A DNA stretch of 23,653 nt from contig DASYAE010000200.1 of assembly GCA_036501535.1 (NCBI GenBank), forward strand, positions 1-23,653, given 5' to 3'. This document shows, piece by piece, positions 7,101 through 16,800 of the stretch. Below the pieces are notes generated by a model that made no database searches, was not told the DNA's origin, and was given only the letters and a program-made list of their open reading frames with translations. The stretch comes from DASYAE01 sp036501535. Its GTDB lineage: Bacteria; Actinomycetota; Actinomycetes; Streptomycetales; Catenulisporaceae. Made by a program: the position numbers and the translations under genes. How positions within the stretch are numbered: the first letter of the stretch is position 1; every line of letters starts with the position of its first letter.

Positions 7101-10100
7101 ATGCTCAGCTGCCGAGCACGCACCGGACGCCGGGGTCTTCCACCGCTCCGGGGGCGCGGCGCGCGGTCGCGCGCGCTCCTGGTCGCAGCCGCCTGCGCCG
7201 GGCTGGTCGGCGTCGGCGGGGGAGTCGCCCAGGCCTCCGCCCCGGACTCGTCGTCCGCCCTCGTCTTCGATCCGGCCGCGCTGGTGAACCCGTTGATCGG
7301 CACCGGATCCGGCGGCGCGACCGTCGGCCAGGTCGACACCTACCCCGGCGCCTCGGCCCCGTTCGGGATGCTGAGCTTCAGCCCCGACACGCCGTCGCGC
7401 CCGGACGGCGGCGGCTACGACTACGCCGACTCCTCGACCCTCGGGTTCAGCCTCACCCACATGTCGGGCCCCGGGTGCAGCGCGTTCGGCGACTTCCCGA
7501 TCCTGCCCACGGTCGGGTCGATCGGCTCGGACCCGGTCACCACCACGGACGCGTTCTCCCACGCCGACGAGCACGCGGCCCCCGGCTCCTACTCGGTGAC
7601 GCTGAACCCGTCCACCGCCGACCCGATCGGCGCCTCGCTCGCGGCCACCGCGCGCACCGGCATCGCGCAGTTCTCCTATCCGTCGAGTACGTCCTCGAAC
7701 GTGCTGTTCAAGATGGGCGACGCGCAGTCCGGCAACACCTCGGCGAGCGTGCAGATCCTCAACGACCACGAGATCGCCGGCACCGAGACCGCCGGCCAGT
7801 TCTGCGGATCGGCGGGCACCTACCCGGTGAGCTTCGTGGCCGACTTCTCCCGGCCGTTCGCCTCGTACGGGACCTGGCACACCGCGCCGACCGGCGCCAA
7901 CGTCTTCACCGACCCGACCGGCCAGCTGGACTGGACCTACCACGAGGTCAGCAGCGGCGGCAGCACCGCGACCATCGCCCCGGCGACCACGTCGGACGGC
8001 CAGAGCGCGGTCTCCTGGCAGCAGACCACGGCGCTGCCCAACACCTGGATCCAGGCGACGCCGCCGGCGCTGACCCAGGGTGACACCTACGAGGCGAGCG
8101 TCACCCTGCAGGGCAGCGGCGACGTCTTCCTCGACTTCTACAACGGCCAGCAGGACGTCGAGAGCACTCCGGTCAACCTGACCTCCACGCCGACCACCCT
8201 CACGATCGACTCCACCGTGCCGACCGGCTCGATCAACGCCCCGCAGGTCCAGGTGCGCACCGCCTCCACCGGCTCGGTCGACCTGCTGGCCTCCGCGGTC
8301 TCGCTGCGCCAGGAGTCCGTGGTCAGCACGCCCGGCTCGGCCAAGACGTCGAGTAAGGGCGCTGCGCAGCCGCGCATCCCGGCCGCCCCGAACGGCAAGC
8401 CGGCCAAGTCGAACGGGACGCTGGTCGCGCCCAACGGCGTCGAGGCCAAGGGCTCCGAGTCGCGCACCCAGGTCGCCGGCACCACCGGCCTGCAGTCCGG
8501 CGCATGGGCCACCTTCGACACCACGAAGCAGCATCAGGTCACGATGAAGGTCGCCATCTCCTACGTCGGCCAGGCCGGCGCGGCGGCGAACCTGAAGGCT
8601 GAGGATCCCGGCTGGAGCGTCAGGCAGGTGAGCCAGGGCACGTACGCCGCGTGGAACCAGCTGCTCGACCGGATCCGGATCGGCGGCGGCGCCGCGGCGC
8701 AGCGCACCGAGTTCTACACCGCGCTCTACCACTCGCTGCTCGAGCCGAGCATCTTCTCCGACGACAACGGCGACTATCTGGGCTATGACGATCAAGTGCA
8801 CCGCGAGCCGCCGGGCCAGACTCAGTACGCGAACTATTCCGGCTGGGACGTCTACCGCTCGGAGATCCCGTTGCTGGCCGTGATAGCGCCCGAGCAGACC
8901 AGCCAGATGATGACCTCGCTGCTCAACGACGAGGCGCAGGGCGGTTGGCTGCCGAAGTGGGGCTTCGCCGACGACTACACCCAGGTCATGAACGGCGACG
9001 CGGCCGATCCGATCCTGGCGGAGGCCTACGCCTTCGGGGCGCGCGACTTCGACGCGAAGGCTGCGCTGACCGCCATGGTCAAGGGCGCCTCGACGGTGCC
9101 GGCCGCCGGCCAGCTCGGTCAGGGCACGTACACCGAGCGGCCGGACCTGTCCGACTACCTCTCGCTCGGTTACGTCCCCAACACCGGCGAGAGCGACCTG
9201 TCGCCCGAGCCCAACGGCGCCTCCGAGACCCTCGAATACGCCAGCGCCGACTTCTCCATCGCACAGCTGGCCGGGGACCTCGGCGACAGCTCGACCGCGT
9301 CGACCTATCTGCAGCGCTCGCAGAACTGGACCAACATCTTCAACATAGACACTGGTTACATCCAGCCGCGTGACAGCACCGGCCAGTTCCCCGAGTTCGA
9401 CCCGACCACCGACGGCATGGGCAGCTTCGGGCAGTCCGGCTTCCAGGAGGGCAACGCGGCGCAGTACACGTGGATGGTGCCGCAGGACATCCAGGGCCTG
9501 ATCACGGCCATGGGCGGCGATGCGGCGGCGATCTCACGGCTCGACGACTTCTTCCAGCAGCTGAACGCCGGGCCCAACCTGCCCTACATGTGGGCCGGCA
9601 ACGAGCCCTCGCTGGGCACGCCGTGGATCTACGACTATGCCGGCGAGCCGTACAAGACCGAGTCGACCGTGCACGAGCTGCTCGACCAGGAGTATTCGGA
9701 CACGCCCGGCGGCGAGCCCGGCAACGACGACCTCGGCGCGATGAGCTCGTGGTACGTCTGGGCCTGCCTCGGCCTGTACCCGGAGACGCCCGGCGTGTCG
9801 GTCCTCGCGCTCGGCGCCCCGGTCTTCCCGCAGGCACAGCTCAGCCTGCCGGGCGGCCACCAGGTCGAGATCAACGCCCCCGGCGCGTCGACGAGCACAT
9901 ATGTCCACAGTCTGACGGTGAACGGCAAGTCGTGGGCACAGGTCTGGCTGCCCGGATCCGCGCTCACCGGCACCCAGGACTCGCCCGCGTCGCTGACGCC
10001 GGCCGGGCAGGGCGCGGGCGGCCAGCCGTCCACCACCCGGCTCGACTACACGATGAGCACCACGGCGGACACGACATGGGGCGCGGCCGCGGGCGACGCA

Positions 10101-10619
10101 CCGCCGTCCTACGCGTCCGGCCAGCTCCAGTTCCCGCCCGGCCGCGAGCCGACCATCCTGGTGCCGACCGGCCCGAACCTGCTCGGCGACACGCCGACCG
10201 GCCAGCTGTCCTGGCAGGGCCCGGTGGAGAACGGCGTCGGCTCGATCCCGGGCACGATCACCCCGACCACGACCACGCAGGGCGCGAGCGCGGTCGAGTG
10301 GACCGAGACGAGCACCGGCCCGAACAGCTGGATCTGGGTCGACCCGCCCGCGCAGCTCCCGGGCGGCCAGTACTATCAGGGCTCGGTCACGCTCCAGGGC
10401 ACCGGCGCCGTCTACGTCGACTTCTGGAACGGCGCACAGGACCTGGTCAGCGCGACCGTGCAACTGACGGCCACGCCGATCACCCTGACCGTGCAAGGCG
10501 AGGTGCCGGACGCCGCGGACACGCACCTGCAGGTGCGCACAGCCGATTCCGGCCCGGTCGACCTCTACGCCAGCGCCGCCTCCATCCAGCTGCTCACTCC
10601 AGAGCAGCAGAGCGGGTGA
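7101..10619 (+). CDS. Secreted GH92 alpha-mannosidase with two carbohydrate-binding-like modules
   Basis: A 1172-residue exported protein. ATG 7101 follows GGAAGG at 7088-7093; a TTG at 7080 is less likely. Residues 1-40 are an Arg-rich signal peptide ending in AQASA. The GH92 N-terminal beta-sandwich begins at VNPLIGTG (about 63). The catalytic domain has the family signatures GFQEGNAAQYTWMVP (about 780), GNEPSLGTPW (about 833) and GNDDLGAMSSWYVW (about 874). GH92 enzymes are calcium-dependent, inverting exo-alpha-mannosidases; some uncap mannose-phosphate-mannose. Residues about 274-405 (inserted within the N-domain after SRPFASYGTW) and about 1033-1168 (C-terminus) are clearly related copies of one jelly-roll-like module (SVTLQGSGDVFLDFYNGQQD versus SVTLQGTGAVYVDFWNGAQD). 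Likely regulated by a LacI-type repressor through the operator at 7059. Confidence 0.95.
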   Translation: MLSCRARTGRRGLPPLRGRGARSRALLVAAACAGLVGVGGGVAQASAPDSSSALVFDPAALVNPLIGTGSGGATVGQVDTYPGASAPFGMLSFSPDTPSRPDGGGYDYADSSTLGFSLTHMSGPGCSAFGDFPILPTVGSIGSDPVTTTDAFSHADEHAAPGSYSVTLNPSTADPIGASLAATARTGIAQFSYPSSTSSNVLFKMGDAQSGNTSASVQILNDHEIAGTETAGQFCGSAGTYPVSFVADFSRPFASYGTWHTAPTGANVFTDPTGQLDWTYHEVSSGGSTATIAPATTSDGQSAVSWQQTTALPNTWIQATPPALTQGDTYEASVTLQGSGDVFLDFYNGQQDVESTPVNLTSTPTTLTIDSTVPTGSINAPQVQVRTASTGSVDLLASAVSLRQESVVSTPGSAKTSSKGAAQPRIPAAPNGKPAKSNGTLVAPNGVEAKGSESRTQVAGTTGLQSGAWATFDTTKQHQVTMKVAISYVGQAGAAANLKAEDPGWSVRQVSQGTYAAWNQLLDRIRIGGGAAAQRTEFYTALYHSLLEPSIFSDDNGDYLGYDDQVHREPPGQTQYANYSGWDVYRSEIPLLAVIAPEQTSQMMTSLLNDEAQGGWLPKWGFADDYTQVMNGDAADPILAEAYAFGARDFDAKAALTAMVKGASTVPAAGQLGQGTYTERPDLSDYLSLGYVPNTGESDLSPEPNGASETLEYASADFSIAQLAGDLGDSSTASTYLQRSQNWTNIFNIDTGYIQPRDSTGQFPEFDPTTDGMGSFGQSGFQEGNAAQYTWMVPQDIQGLITAMGGDAAAISRLDDFFQQLNAGPNLPYMWAGNEPSLGTPWIYDYAGEPYKTESTVHELLDQEYSDTPGGEPGNDDLGAMSSWYVWACLGLYPETPGVSVLALGAPVFPQAQLSLPGGHQVEINAPGASTSTYVHSLTVNGKSWAQVWLPGSALTGTQDSPASLTPAGQGAGGQPSTTRLDYTMSTTADTTWGAAAGDAPPSYASGQLQFPPGREPTILVPTGPNLLGDTPTGQLSWQGPVENGVGSIPGTITPTTTTQGASAVEWTETSTGPNSWIWVDPPAQLPGGQYYQGSVTLQGTGAVYVDFWNGAQDLVSATVQLTATPITLTVQGEVPDAADTHLQVRTADSGPVDLYASAASIQLLTPEQQSG

Positions 10620-10650
10620 CCGAGCCCGCGACCATAAGGTGAAGATGACC

Positions 10651-10690
10651 GGCCGGGTCCGGCGGCTGCACAAGGCCGCCGGGCCCGGCC
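10651..10690. terminator. Bidirectional hairpin terminator between convergent genes
   Basis: Two 16-base arms (10651-10666 and 10675-10690, starting GGCCGGGTCCGG) pair with only one G-T wobble around an 8-base loop. The hairpin lies between the GH92 stop and the stop of the opposing methyltransferase gene. No U-tract follows, as is common in high-GC actinobacteria. Confidence 0.75.
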
Positions 10691-10717
10691 GCGCCGCTGG
10701 GCCGTGCCAGGCGGTGC

Positions 10718-10744
10718 GTCAGCCGTGTCAGCCGCGTCAGCTGC
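10718..10744. repeat. Three 9-base direct repeats over the methyltransferase stop
   Basis: GTCAGCCGT, GTCAGCCGC and GTCAGCTGC follow one another, with the methyltransferase stop codon (10737-10739) inside the third unit. Significance unknown. Confidence 0.5.
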
Positions 10745-11561
10745 GCCGCCCGACGGCAGCCAGGAGGCTGTAGCGCCCGACGTCGCCGTTCAGCGGATCG
10801 TCCGCCGGGTCGTCGCCCGGATCCGGGCGCCACAGGATCGCGTCGACCAGGCCGGGCGGCAGCAGCTCGTAACGCGGCATCAGCCCCGTGATCTGCGCCC
10901 TGCTGCGGAAGACACCCGGCTGCGTCGTGCGTGTATATACGCCTTCGACCTTGCCGACCGCCTCCGGCCGGTAGTCGTTGGTGCCGTGGCTGATCGCCAG
11001 GAACGAGCCCGGCACGGTCGCATCCCGATAGGCCGCCACGATCCCGGCCGGGTCGTCCGCGTCCGGAATGAAGGGCAGCACCGAGACCAGCAGCACCGCC
11101 ACCGGCCGGGCGAAGTCGAGCAGCCCGGTCGCCGCCGCCCCGCGCAGCACCGCGTCCGGGTCGCGCAGGTCCTCGTGCAGCACCCGCACCAGCGGCTCGC
11201 CGGCCAGCAGCGCGGAGGCGTGGGCGAAGGCGACCGGGTCGGAGTCGACGTAGACCGTCCTGGCCGCCGGATCGGCGAGGCGCACGGTCTCGTGCACGTT
11301 GCCCGCCGTGGGTATGCCAGAGCCCAGATCGAGGAACTGGTCGACGCCGAGATCGCAGAGCACGGTGACGGCCCGGCGCAGGAACGCGCGGTTGGCGCGC
11401 ACGATGTACGGGGCGTCCGGGAAGGCCTCCAGGGCCTGCTTGGCGAGCTCCCGGTCGGCCGCAAGATTGTGTGATCCGCCGAGGAAGTAGTCGTACATCC
11501 GCGCGACGGACGGCCGCTCGATGTCGATGTCGCCGGGGACCCAGGCGGGGCGGTACACCAT
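10737..11561 (-). CDS. SAM-dependent methyltransferase, PF04672 (DUF574) family
   Basis: A 274-residue protein of the actinobacterial Methyltransf_19 family, usually present in many copies per genome. Signatures: DIDIERPSVARMYDYFLGG near the N-terminus, ADRELA, NRAFLRRAVTVL, then the SAM-binding motif QFLDLGSGIPTAGNVHE and YVDSDPVAFAHA. The C-terminal half keeps the Rossmann order and ends in LLAAVGRRS. I chose ATG 11561 because AGGAG lies 8 bases upstream; an in-frame ATG at 11627 would add a Pro/Asp-rich tail without homology. The substrate is not known for most of the family. The gene has no obvious operon partner: it converges on GH92 and is separated from the GH30 gene by a strong terminator. 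Confidence 0.92.
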   Translation of the reverse strand: MVYRPAWVPGDIDIERPSVARMYDYFLGGSHNLAADRELAKQALEAFPDAPYIVRANRAFLRRAVTVLCDLGVDQFLDLGSGIPTAGNVHETVRLADPAARTVYVDSDPVAFAHASALLAGEPLVRVLHEDLRDPDAVLRGAAATGLLDFARPVAVLLVSVLPFIPDADDPAGIVAAYRDATVPGSFLAISHGTNDYRPEAVGKVEGVYTRTTQPGVFRSRAQITGLMPRYELLPPGLVDAILWRPDPGDDPADDPLNGDVGRYSLLAAVGRRS

Positions 11562-11677
11562 GGCGTCGTCTCCTGCCGGGTCCGGGTCCGGGGGCGCGAC
11601 CGGAGCGGTGCCGGCGCGCCTGGTCAAGCGATCATAGGACTTGCTGGCTCGATCCGTCCGGGGCCGAACGAACAGGA

Positions 11678-11712
11678 GAGCCCCGGGACCGCCGTGGACG
11701 GTCCCGGGGCTC
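11678..11712. terminator. Strong hairpin terminator downstream of the GH30 gene
   Basis: A perfect 14-bp stem (11678-11691 with 11699-11712, GAGCCCCGGGACCG) and 7-base loop lies 24 bases past the GH30 stop on the minus strand, upstream of the methyltransferase gene. It should end GH30 transcription and insulate the next gene. No U-tract is present. Confidence 0.85.
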
Positions 11713-11735
11713 CCGCTCCCGTTTTCAGCGTTCGT

Positions 11736-13703
11736 CTATCTCTGGCCGCCATCCACGTAGGCGCGCACGTCGGCGACGCTCCACCAGTCGTTGTTCGGGT
11801 CCGCGGTGGTCAGTGTCAGCCGGACGTACTGGATCGGCCTGCCGTTCAGGTTCACCGTGGTGAACTCGCCGGTGCCGGCGGCGTTCGGGACGGCGGTGAT
11901 CCAGTGCGTGCCGTCCGTGCTGACCTCGACGCTGTAGCCGCGCGGGTAGTCGGTCAGCGAGACGCCGGTGTCGAAGACGACCTGGCGGGCCTTGACCGGC
12001 CTGCCGAAGTCCACCTGTAGGTACTGGCCGGGGGCCTGCGCGGCGCCGGTCGTGTAGCGGGTGCTCGCGTCACCGTCGGCGGCCTGCGATGCGTCCTCGC
12101 CGGTCGGGCCGGCCGGGTTCGCGGTGGCGGTCCAGCCGGTCGGCGCGACCTGCTTGAGCGGGTGCGGGCCGGCCAGGTTGCCGTGCCAGACGAAGGTGGC
12201 CATCGAGTCGCCGGGCAGGGTGTAGGTGAAGCGCTGGTCGCCTTCCTGCACCGCGACCGCCTGCGGGCTGTCGTTCTCGTTGGTGGCGGCCAGGACCGTC
12301 GAGCCGTCCGGGTTCACGAACGCGGTGTCCATCACCTCGCCGTTCCAGCCGGTGGTGCCGAAGGAGGTGCTGGCGATGCGCACCGCGCCGGGCTGCACGA
12401 AGCGGGAGAGCTGGCCGAGCGCATAGTACTCGGCGTCGTTCGTCACGGCGTCGCCGGGGCCGACGGTCACGACGCCCATGCAGGTGCCGCATCCGCCGAC
12501 GTGCGGCCCGTTGCCCTGGTTCAGTGCGATGTTCCAGTTGATCACCGTGCCGGACCAGTTGCGGGTGGAGCCGATCTCCAGGTTCCGCGCGTGCCATTTG
12601 AGCGTGTCGGAGAACGTGTCCGCCGGGTCGGAGGACTCGCTGCCGGAGCACTCGGTCTCCATGATCTGCGTGTTCGGGAACTGATCGTGGAACGCGGTCA
12701 TGGCGCTCGCGTCGCCGTAGTAGCAGTGGAAGGCGACGCCGGAGACGTACTTCGCGGCCGGCGACTGCATCACCTGCTGCGGGTAGTCGTTGACGTCCAT
12801 CGTCTCGTCCGGCGGGGTGCCGGTGATGTTGGTCGGGTCCTCGGACCAGTTGTGGTCGTAGCCGATGATCTCGGTGTGCAGGTGCGCGGCCTGCAGCATC
12901 GGGCCGAGGTCCTCGATGACCGCGTCCTCCTGCCAGGACGGCATGTCAGTGCCCGGGTACGTGGCCGAGGTGCGGTTCTGCGGCTCGTTCTGGATGGTGA
13001 TCGCGTTGACCGCGACCCCGTTCGCCCGGTACGCCTCGATGAACTTCAGCAGGTAGAGCGCGTAGGCCTGGTACATCTGCGGGCTGGCGATCAGCCGGCC
13101 GCCGATGAGCGAGCCAGAGGTCTTCATCCACGCGGGAGGGCTCCACGGGGTGGCGATGATCTGCAGGTGCGGGTTCAGTCGCTCGGCCTCGCGCAGCAGC
13201 GGCAGGATCTCGGCCTGGTCGTGCGCGACGCTGAAGTGCGCCATCGACAGGTCGCTCTGCCCGGCCGGCAGGTCGTCGTACGTGTACGGCGCGGTGGCGA
13301 CCATGTCCGAGCCGCCGATCGGCTGGCGCAGGTAGTCGAGCCCGTCCCCGGTCGTCGGCGAGAACAGCGAGGCCATCACCTGTGCGCGCTGCGCCACCGG
13401 CAGGGTGTAGAGCACGGTCGCCGAGGAGTCGGTGATCGAGCCGCCGAAGCCCTGCATCGTCTGGTAGGTGAGCGTCGGGTCGACGACGACGGTCGGCGCG
13501 GTCGTCGGGGCGGTCGAGAAATCGACGGTCCCCAGGTCGGTCAGCTTGTCGGTCCCGTCGGCGGTGGTGATCCACACCCGCGCGGCGGTGCCGGAGGCGT
13601 CGGGCGCGGTCGCCGCGGAGGCGATCGTCCCCGACGCCGCCGCGCCGAGCGCGGTCAGGATCCCGGCGCCGACGGACAGCGCCCGGTGTTTCAGCATTCG
13701 CAT
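11736..13703 (-). CDS. Secreted GH30 glycosidase with C-terminal CBM32/discoidin domain
   Basis: A 655-residue exported enzyme. ATG 13703 is 8 bases after GAAGG; the next in-frame ATG (13697) is an alternative. Residues 1-35 are a signal peptide (MRMLKHRALSVG, ending ASAATA). The GH30 TIM barrel and beta-sandwich show QTMQGFGGSITDSSA, LRQPIGGSDM, TPWSPPAWMKTSGSL, the acid/base Glu240 in TIQNEPQ and the nucleophile Glu351 in METECSG, 111 residues apart (human glucosylceramidase: Glu235 and Glu340). Residues about 518-655 are an F5/8 type C (CBM32-like) domain with YLQVDFGRPVKARQVVFDTG and YVRLTL. GH30 members cleave beta-1,6-glucan, glucosylceramide, xylan or galactan; the subfamily cannot be fixed here. 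A good minus-strand promoter lies upstream and a strong terminator downstream. Confidence 0.94.
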   Translation of the reverse strand: MRMLKHRALSVGAGILTALGAAASGTIASAATAPDASGTAARVWITTADGTDKLTDLGTVDFSTAPTTAPTVVVDPTLTYQTMQGFGGSITDSSATVLYTLPVAQRAQVMASLFSPTTGDGLDYLRQPIGGSDMVATAPYTYDDLPAGQSDLSMAHFSVAHDQAEILPLLREAERLNPHLQIIATPWSPPAWMKTSGSLIGGRLIASPQMYQAYALYLLKFIEAYRANGVAVNAITIQNEPQNRTSATYPGTDMPSWQEDAVIEDLGPMLQAAHLHTEIIGYDHNWSEDPTNITGTPPDETMDVNDYPQQVMQSPAAKYVSGVAFHCYYGDASAMTAFHDQFPNTQIMETECSGSESSDPADTFSDTLKWHARNLEIGSTRNWSGTVINWNIALNQGNGPHVGGCGTCMGVVTVGPGDAVTNDAEYYALGQLSRFVQPGAVRIASTSFGTTGWNGEVMDTAFVNPDGSTVLAATNENDSPQAVAVQEGDQRFTYTLPGDSMATFVWHGNLAGPHPLKQVAPTGWTATANPAGPTGEDASQAADGDASTRYTTGAAQAPGQYLQVDFGRPVKARQVVFDTGVSLTDYPRGYSVEVSTDGTHWITAVPNAAGTGEFTTVNLNGRPIQYVRLTLTTADPNNDWWSVADVRAYVDGGQR

Positions 13704-13808
13704 GGGGGTGGCCTTCGCGGTGGGGGGCAGTCCGGCGAGGCGGCGCGGGACCGGACGGTGAACCGGCGCGTCCGCCGGCCGGCGCGCCACCGCCTCGCTC
13801 GGTCGTGA

Positions 13809-13837
13809 AACCTAGTGACGCGTCGAATTACCGTCAA
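13809..13837 (-). promoter_or_regulatory. Promoter of the GH30 gene
   Basis: On the minus strand TTGACG (13837-13832) is followed after exactly 17 bases by TAGGTT (13814-13809), close to the actinobacterial housekeeping consensus. The predicted start near 13802 gives a leader of about 100 bases. A palindrome GACGCGTC (13817-13824) sits in the spacer, and GAAATTTC (13844-13851) lies just upstream; either could be an operator. Confidence 0.6.
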
Positions 13838-13856
13838 GAGGCCGAAATTTCCTGGA

Positions 13857-13879
13857 ATTACGCCTTTGAAAAGCGTAAT
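13857..13879. terminator. AT-rich inverted repeat after the TcA-like gene
   Basis: ATTACGC (13857-13863) and GCGTAAT (13873-13879) form a 7-bp stem, extendable by TTT/AAA with one bulge. It begins 11 bases past the stop of the TcA-like gene and lies 20 bases upstream of the GH30 -35 box. It may terminate the toxin transcript or be a regulator-binding dyad for GH30; the sequence alone does not decide. Confidence 0.4.
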
Positions 13880-13889
13880 CGGCCGGCTG

Positions 13890-16800
13890 CTACCGCGTCG
13901 CAGCACCCGGAGCCCGGCGTCGGAGCCTGGCCAGCCGGTCCTCGAGGGCGTCCCAGCAGGCGAGGAGCGCGGGGTTCGGCGGGACACGGAATGCGAGCGC
14001 CGCCTGGACGATCAGGTGCGGCGGGTAGGCGGGCTCGACGGGTGCGGAGGCCCAAAAGGCGTACTGGCGCGCGCGGGCGTCGGCGAGTGCGGTGACGGTG
14101 TCGAAGGGGACGACGGATGCGGCGGCGGGGTACCCGAGGGCTGACCATCGGGTCTGATACACCCAGTTCTCCAGCGTGGCCAACAGTTTCGGGGCGTCGT
14201 CGAGGACGGAGGCGATGGTCTCGTAGGTGTGCTCTGATTCAGGTGCGGCGGGGGAGGTGCGCGCGGTATGGTCCGCCGGGCGGGGGCCGAGGATGTCCGA
14301 GGCGAGCGCGCAGAGCAGCGTCGCCTCGTTCGCTGCTTGCGCATCGTCCTGCACGGGCAGGTCATCGACCCAGCTGGTCAGGTTGCTGACGAACTGCAGG
14401 ACGATCGCCTTCTGCAGCGCGGCGGGGCGCAGCCGGGCGACCGCGAAGGGGTTGAACGGGGCCTTCTGGTACGCGGCGAGCGCGGCCGGGTCGGTGACCA
14501 GCTGCTCCAGGGACCGGGACTCGGTGGTGGTCGGGTCGAGGACCTGCTGGAACCAGTGCAGCGCGTCCTCATGGCGGCCGGCCGCGTTGAGGCGTTCGGC
14601 GATCAGCAGGGGAAGGTGGAGGAGCAGTTCCCGGTGGTAGACATCGAATGCGTCGGCCGGCTGATCGGGTCCTGATCCGGACCCGGACAGCCGGATCAGG
14701 CTGTTGCGTGCGGCGATCGCGAGCGGGGTGAACAGGATCGGCGTCGAGGACTTCGCGAAGGCGCTCGGCGCGGCGTCGGGCTGCGCCGCCTCGTTAGGCT
14801 CGTCGAGGATGTGCGTCGCCGACGAGAACTGACGCTCGGCCTGGACGGCGTCCGCCATCGACCGCGCTGGCAGCCCGCCGAGCAGCAGCGGCGTCTTGTT
14901 CTCGCGCACCACGAACTGCTCGCCGCCGATCCGGACCACGGTCTCGGGGATGCCGGGCGGCGTCGTCTGCGCGCCTTGCGCACCTGCCGGCGTCCAGGGT
15001 TGCCAGGTCACGCCGTCCCAGCTGCGATGGTACGTCGTCGGCGGATCCTGCCGGGTGCGGCCGAGGACGTGATGGACGCCGGACGCGGCGTCGTAACAGA
15101 CCTCGATGATCTCCAGCCCGGCCAGCCTCTCCGACTCGGCGCGGTACTCGGCGACCTGCTGCTCTGGTGCGGCGTCCGCCAGACTGCTGAGAAGGGCGGT
15201 CCGGTCGTCGCGCAGATCAGCGTCGAGATGCGACTCGGGGTGCAGGAAAGCCTCACGGCCGGCCCGCCAGACGCGGAAGCTGCGCCGCCAGGCCCACTGC
15301 TCCTGCGGCACGAGCGCCGGATCGGCCTGCTCCAGCCCCATACGGCAGCGCTGGACGTAGAGCTGCACGCTCGAGATCGCGGCGTCCACTCGCGTGGTGC
15401 GAGCGCAGCCCTCCGCCTCGACATCGACGAGGAAGTAGTCGGACAGATCCTTGCGCGAGCCGAAATGCGGCTCCGCACCGCCGCCGCCATCACCGATCAG
15501 GTGGCCGCACAACGCATCGCGCTTCAGGGCATTGATTTCGTCTTCGAATGCAGACAGAACCCTGTCACGCGTCGCCTCATCAGCGAACTGCGCGGCGACG
15601 GCATCGGCTGCGACGCGGGCCGCTGCGGCGAGGTCCGCGTAGTTGCCGTCCTGGCCGAGCTTGAGCAGCGCATGCGCGTCGATGCCGAGCGTCGTGCAGC
15701 ACGCGATGATCTCGTCAGCTTGGCTCAGCGCGGCCAGCGGGACGGCGGGCAGGGCGAAGGCGTCGAGCACTGAATCGACGAGGCTGGTCGTCGCGCCGGT
15801 GAGCAGCGCCAGATGCGAACGCTGATCCGGACCGAACGAGTCGGTGGCGGCGTACGCGTCGAGCAGTGCGCGCGTGTGCGTCTCAGCTTCCGGAACGGAT
15901 GTGCGGGCGCAGAAAGCGGCGTACGCGCTCAGTGACCCGATGTCGGTGTATGTCAGGTCCGCGCGATCGGTGACCCCGAGCTTTCCGGCGCCTGCGCCGA
16001 CGTCGGCGGTGAGGTAGCCCACCGTCTCGTCGCTGAACCGGAGCCGGTCGAACAGCAGCGCGACGCGCTCGAGGCGCCGCACCAGGTCGAGCAGCGACTG
16101 CGGGTCGTCCGGCAGGTCGTCGATGATCTCGAGACCGGTCCAGGAAATCATGTCGGAGAGCCGGCCGGAGCTCACGTCGAGCATCGCAGCGAGCGCGTCG
16201 ACCAGCCCGGCTCGGGCGCTCGGCTCGACGAGGGCCGAGACGGACTGCAGGTCGCCGACATAGGGTGCGGCGAGACTCGGCGTGCCGGTCAGCACGAACT
16301 GAAGCTGGTCGAGGCTGAGCGGCCCGGCGGCAGCCTGCTCTGTGACATCGAGGCCAGTCTGCGCGCGATTGACCGTCGCGTCGGGCAGCCGGAGCGTGCG
16401 GTAGATGTAGGCCGGGGTGAGGCCGAAGTGTCCGAGGTAAAGCCCCAGTTCGGCGTGAGGCAGGCTGAACGGGACTGTGCACGCAGCCTGATCGGCCGGA
16501 TCGGCGAGGGCCTGGTACGGATCGCGGCCGAGTAGTGCGGCGAGCCGGGTCTCCAGCACCTCGTTCACGATCCGCAGCGCGGGAATCAGCGTCCCCGCGC
16601 TGTCACAGGTCAGCGGCAGGGTCCAGAGATCCGGGCGGCGGTTCTTCAGATACCGCGGATGATCGGTGAGCTTCGGGGCGACGAAGGTCGGCCCGGAGAT
16701 CTGCCGCTCGGCGAAGTGCATCAGATCGACGAAACAGGCGGTCGGGCCGAGCACCGAGTCACAGTCCGCGCAGCCGCCACTGGGCCGTGGTTCCAGCAGT

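Noticed and set aside
12162..13808. Long plus-strand open frame opposite the GH30 gene
   Set aside because: Its translation is Arg/Gly/Val-rich low complexity with no family signature, while the minus strand encodes a full GH30 enzyme with both catalytic Glu residues. It is a GC-bias shadow.
13704..13889. Possible frameshifted remainder of the TcA C-terminus
   Set aside because: None of the minus-strand frames here resembles the TcA linker or channel, and the region holds the GH30 promoter and leader.
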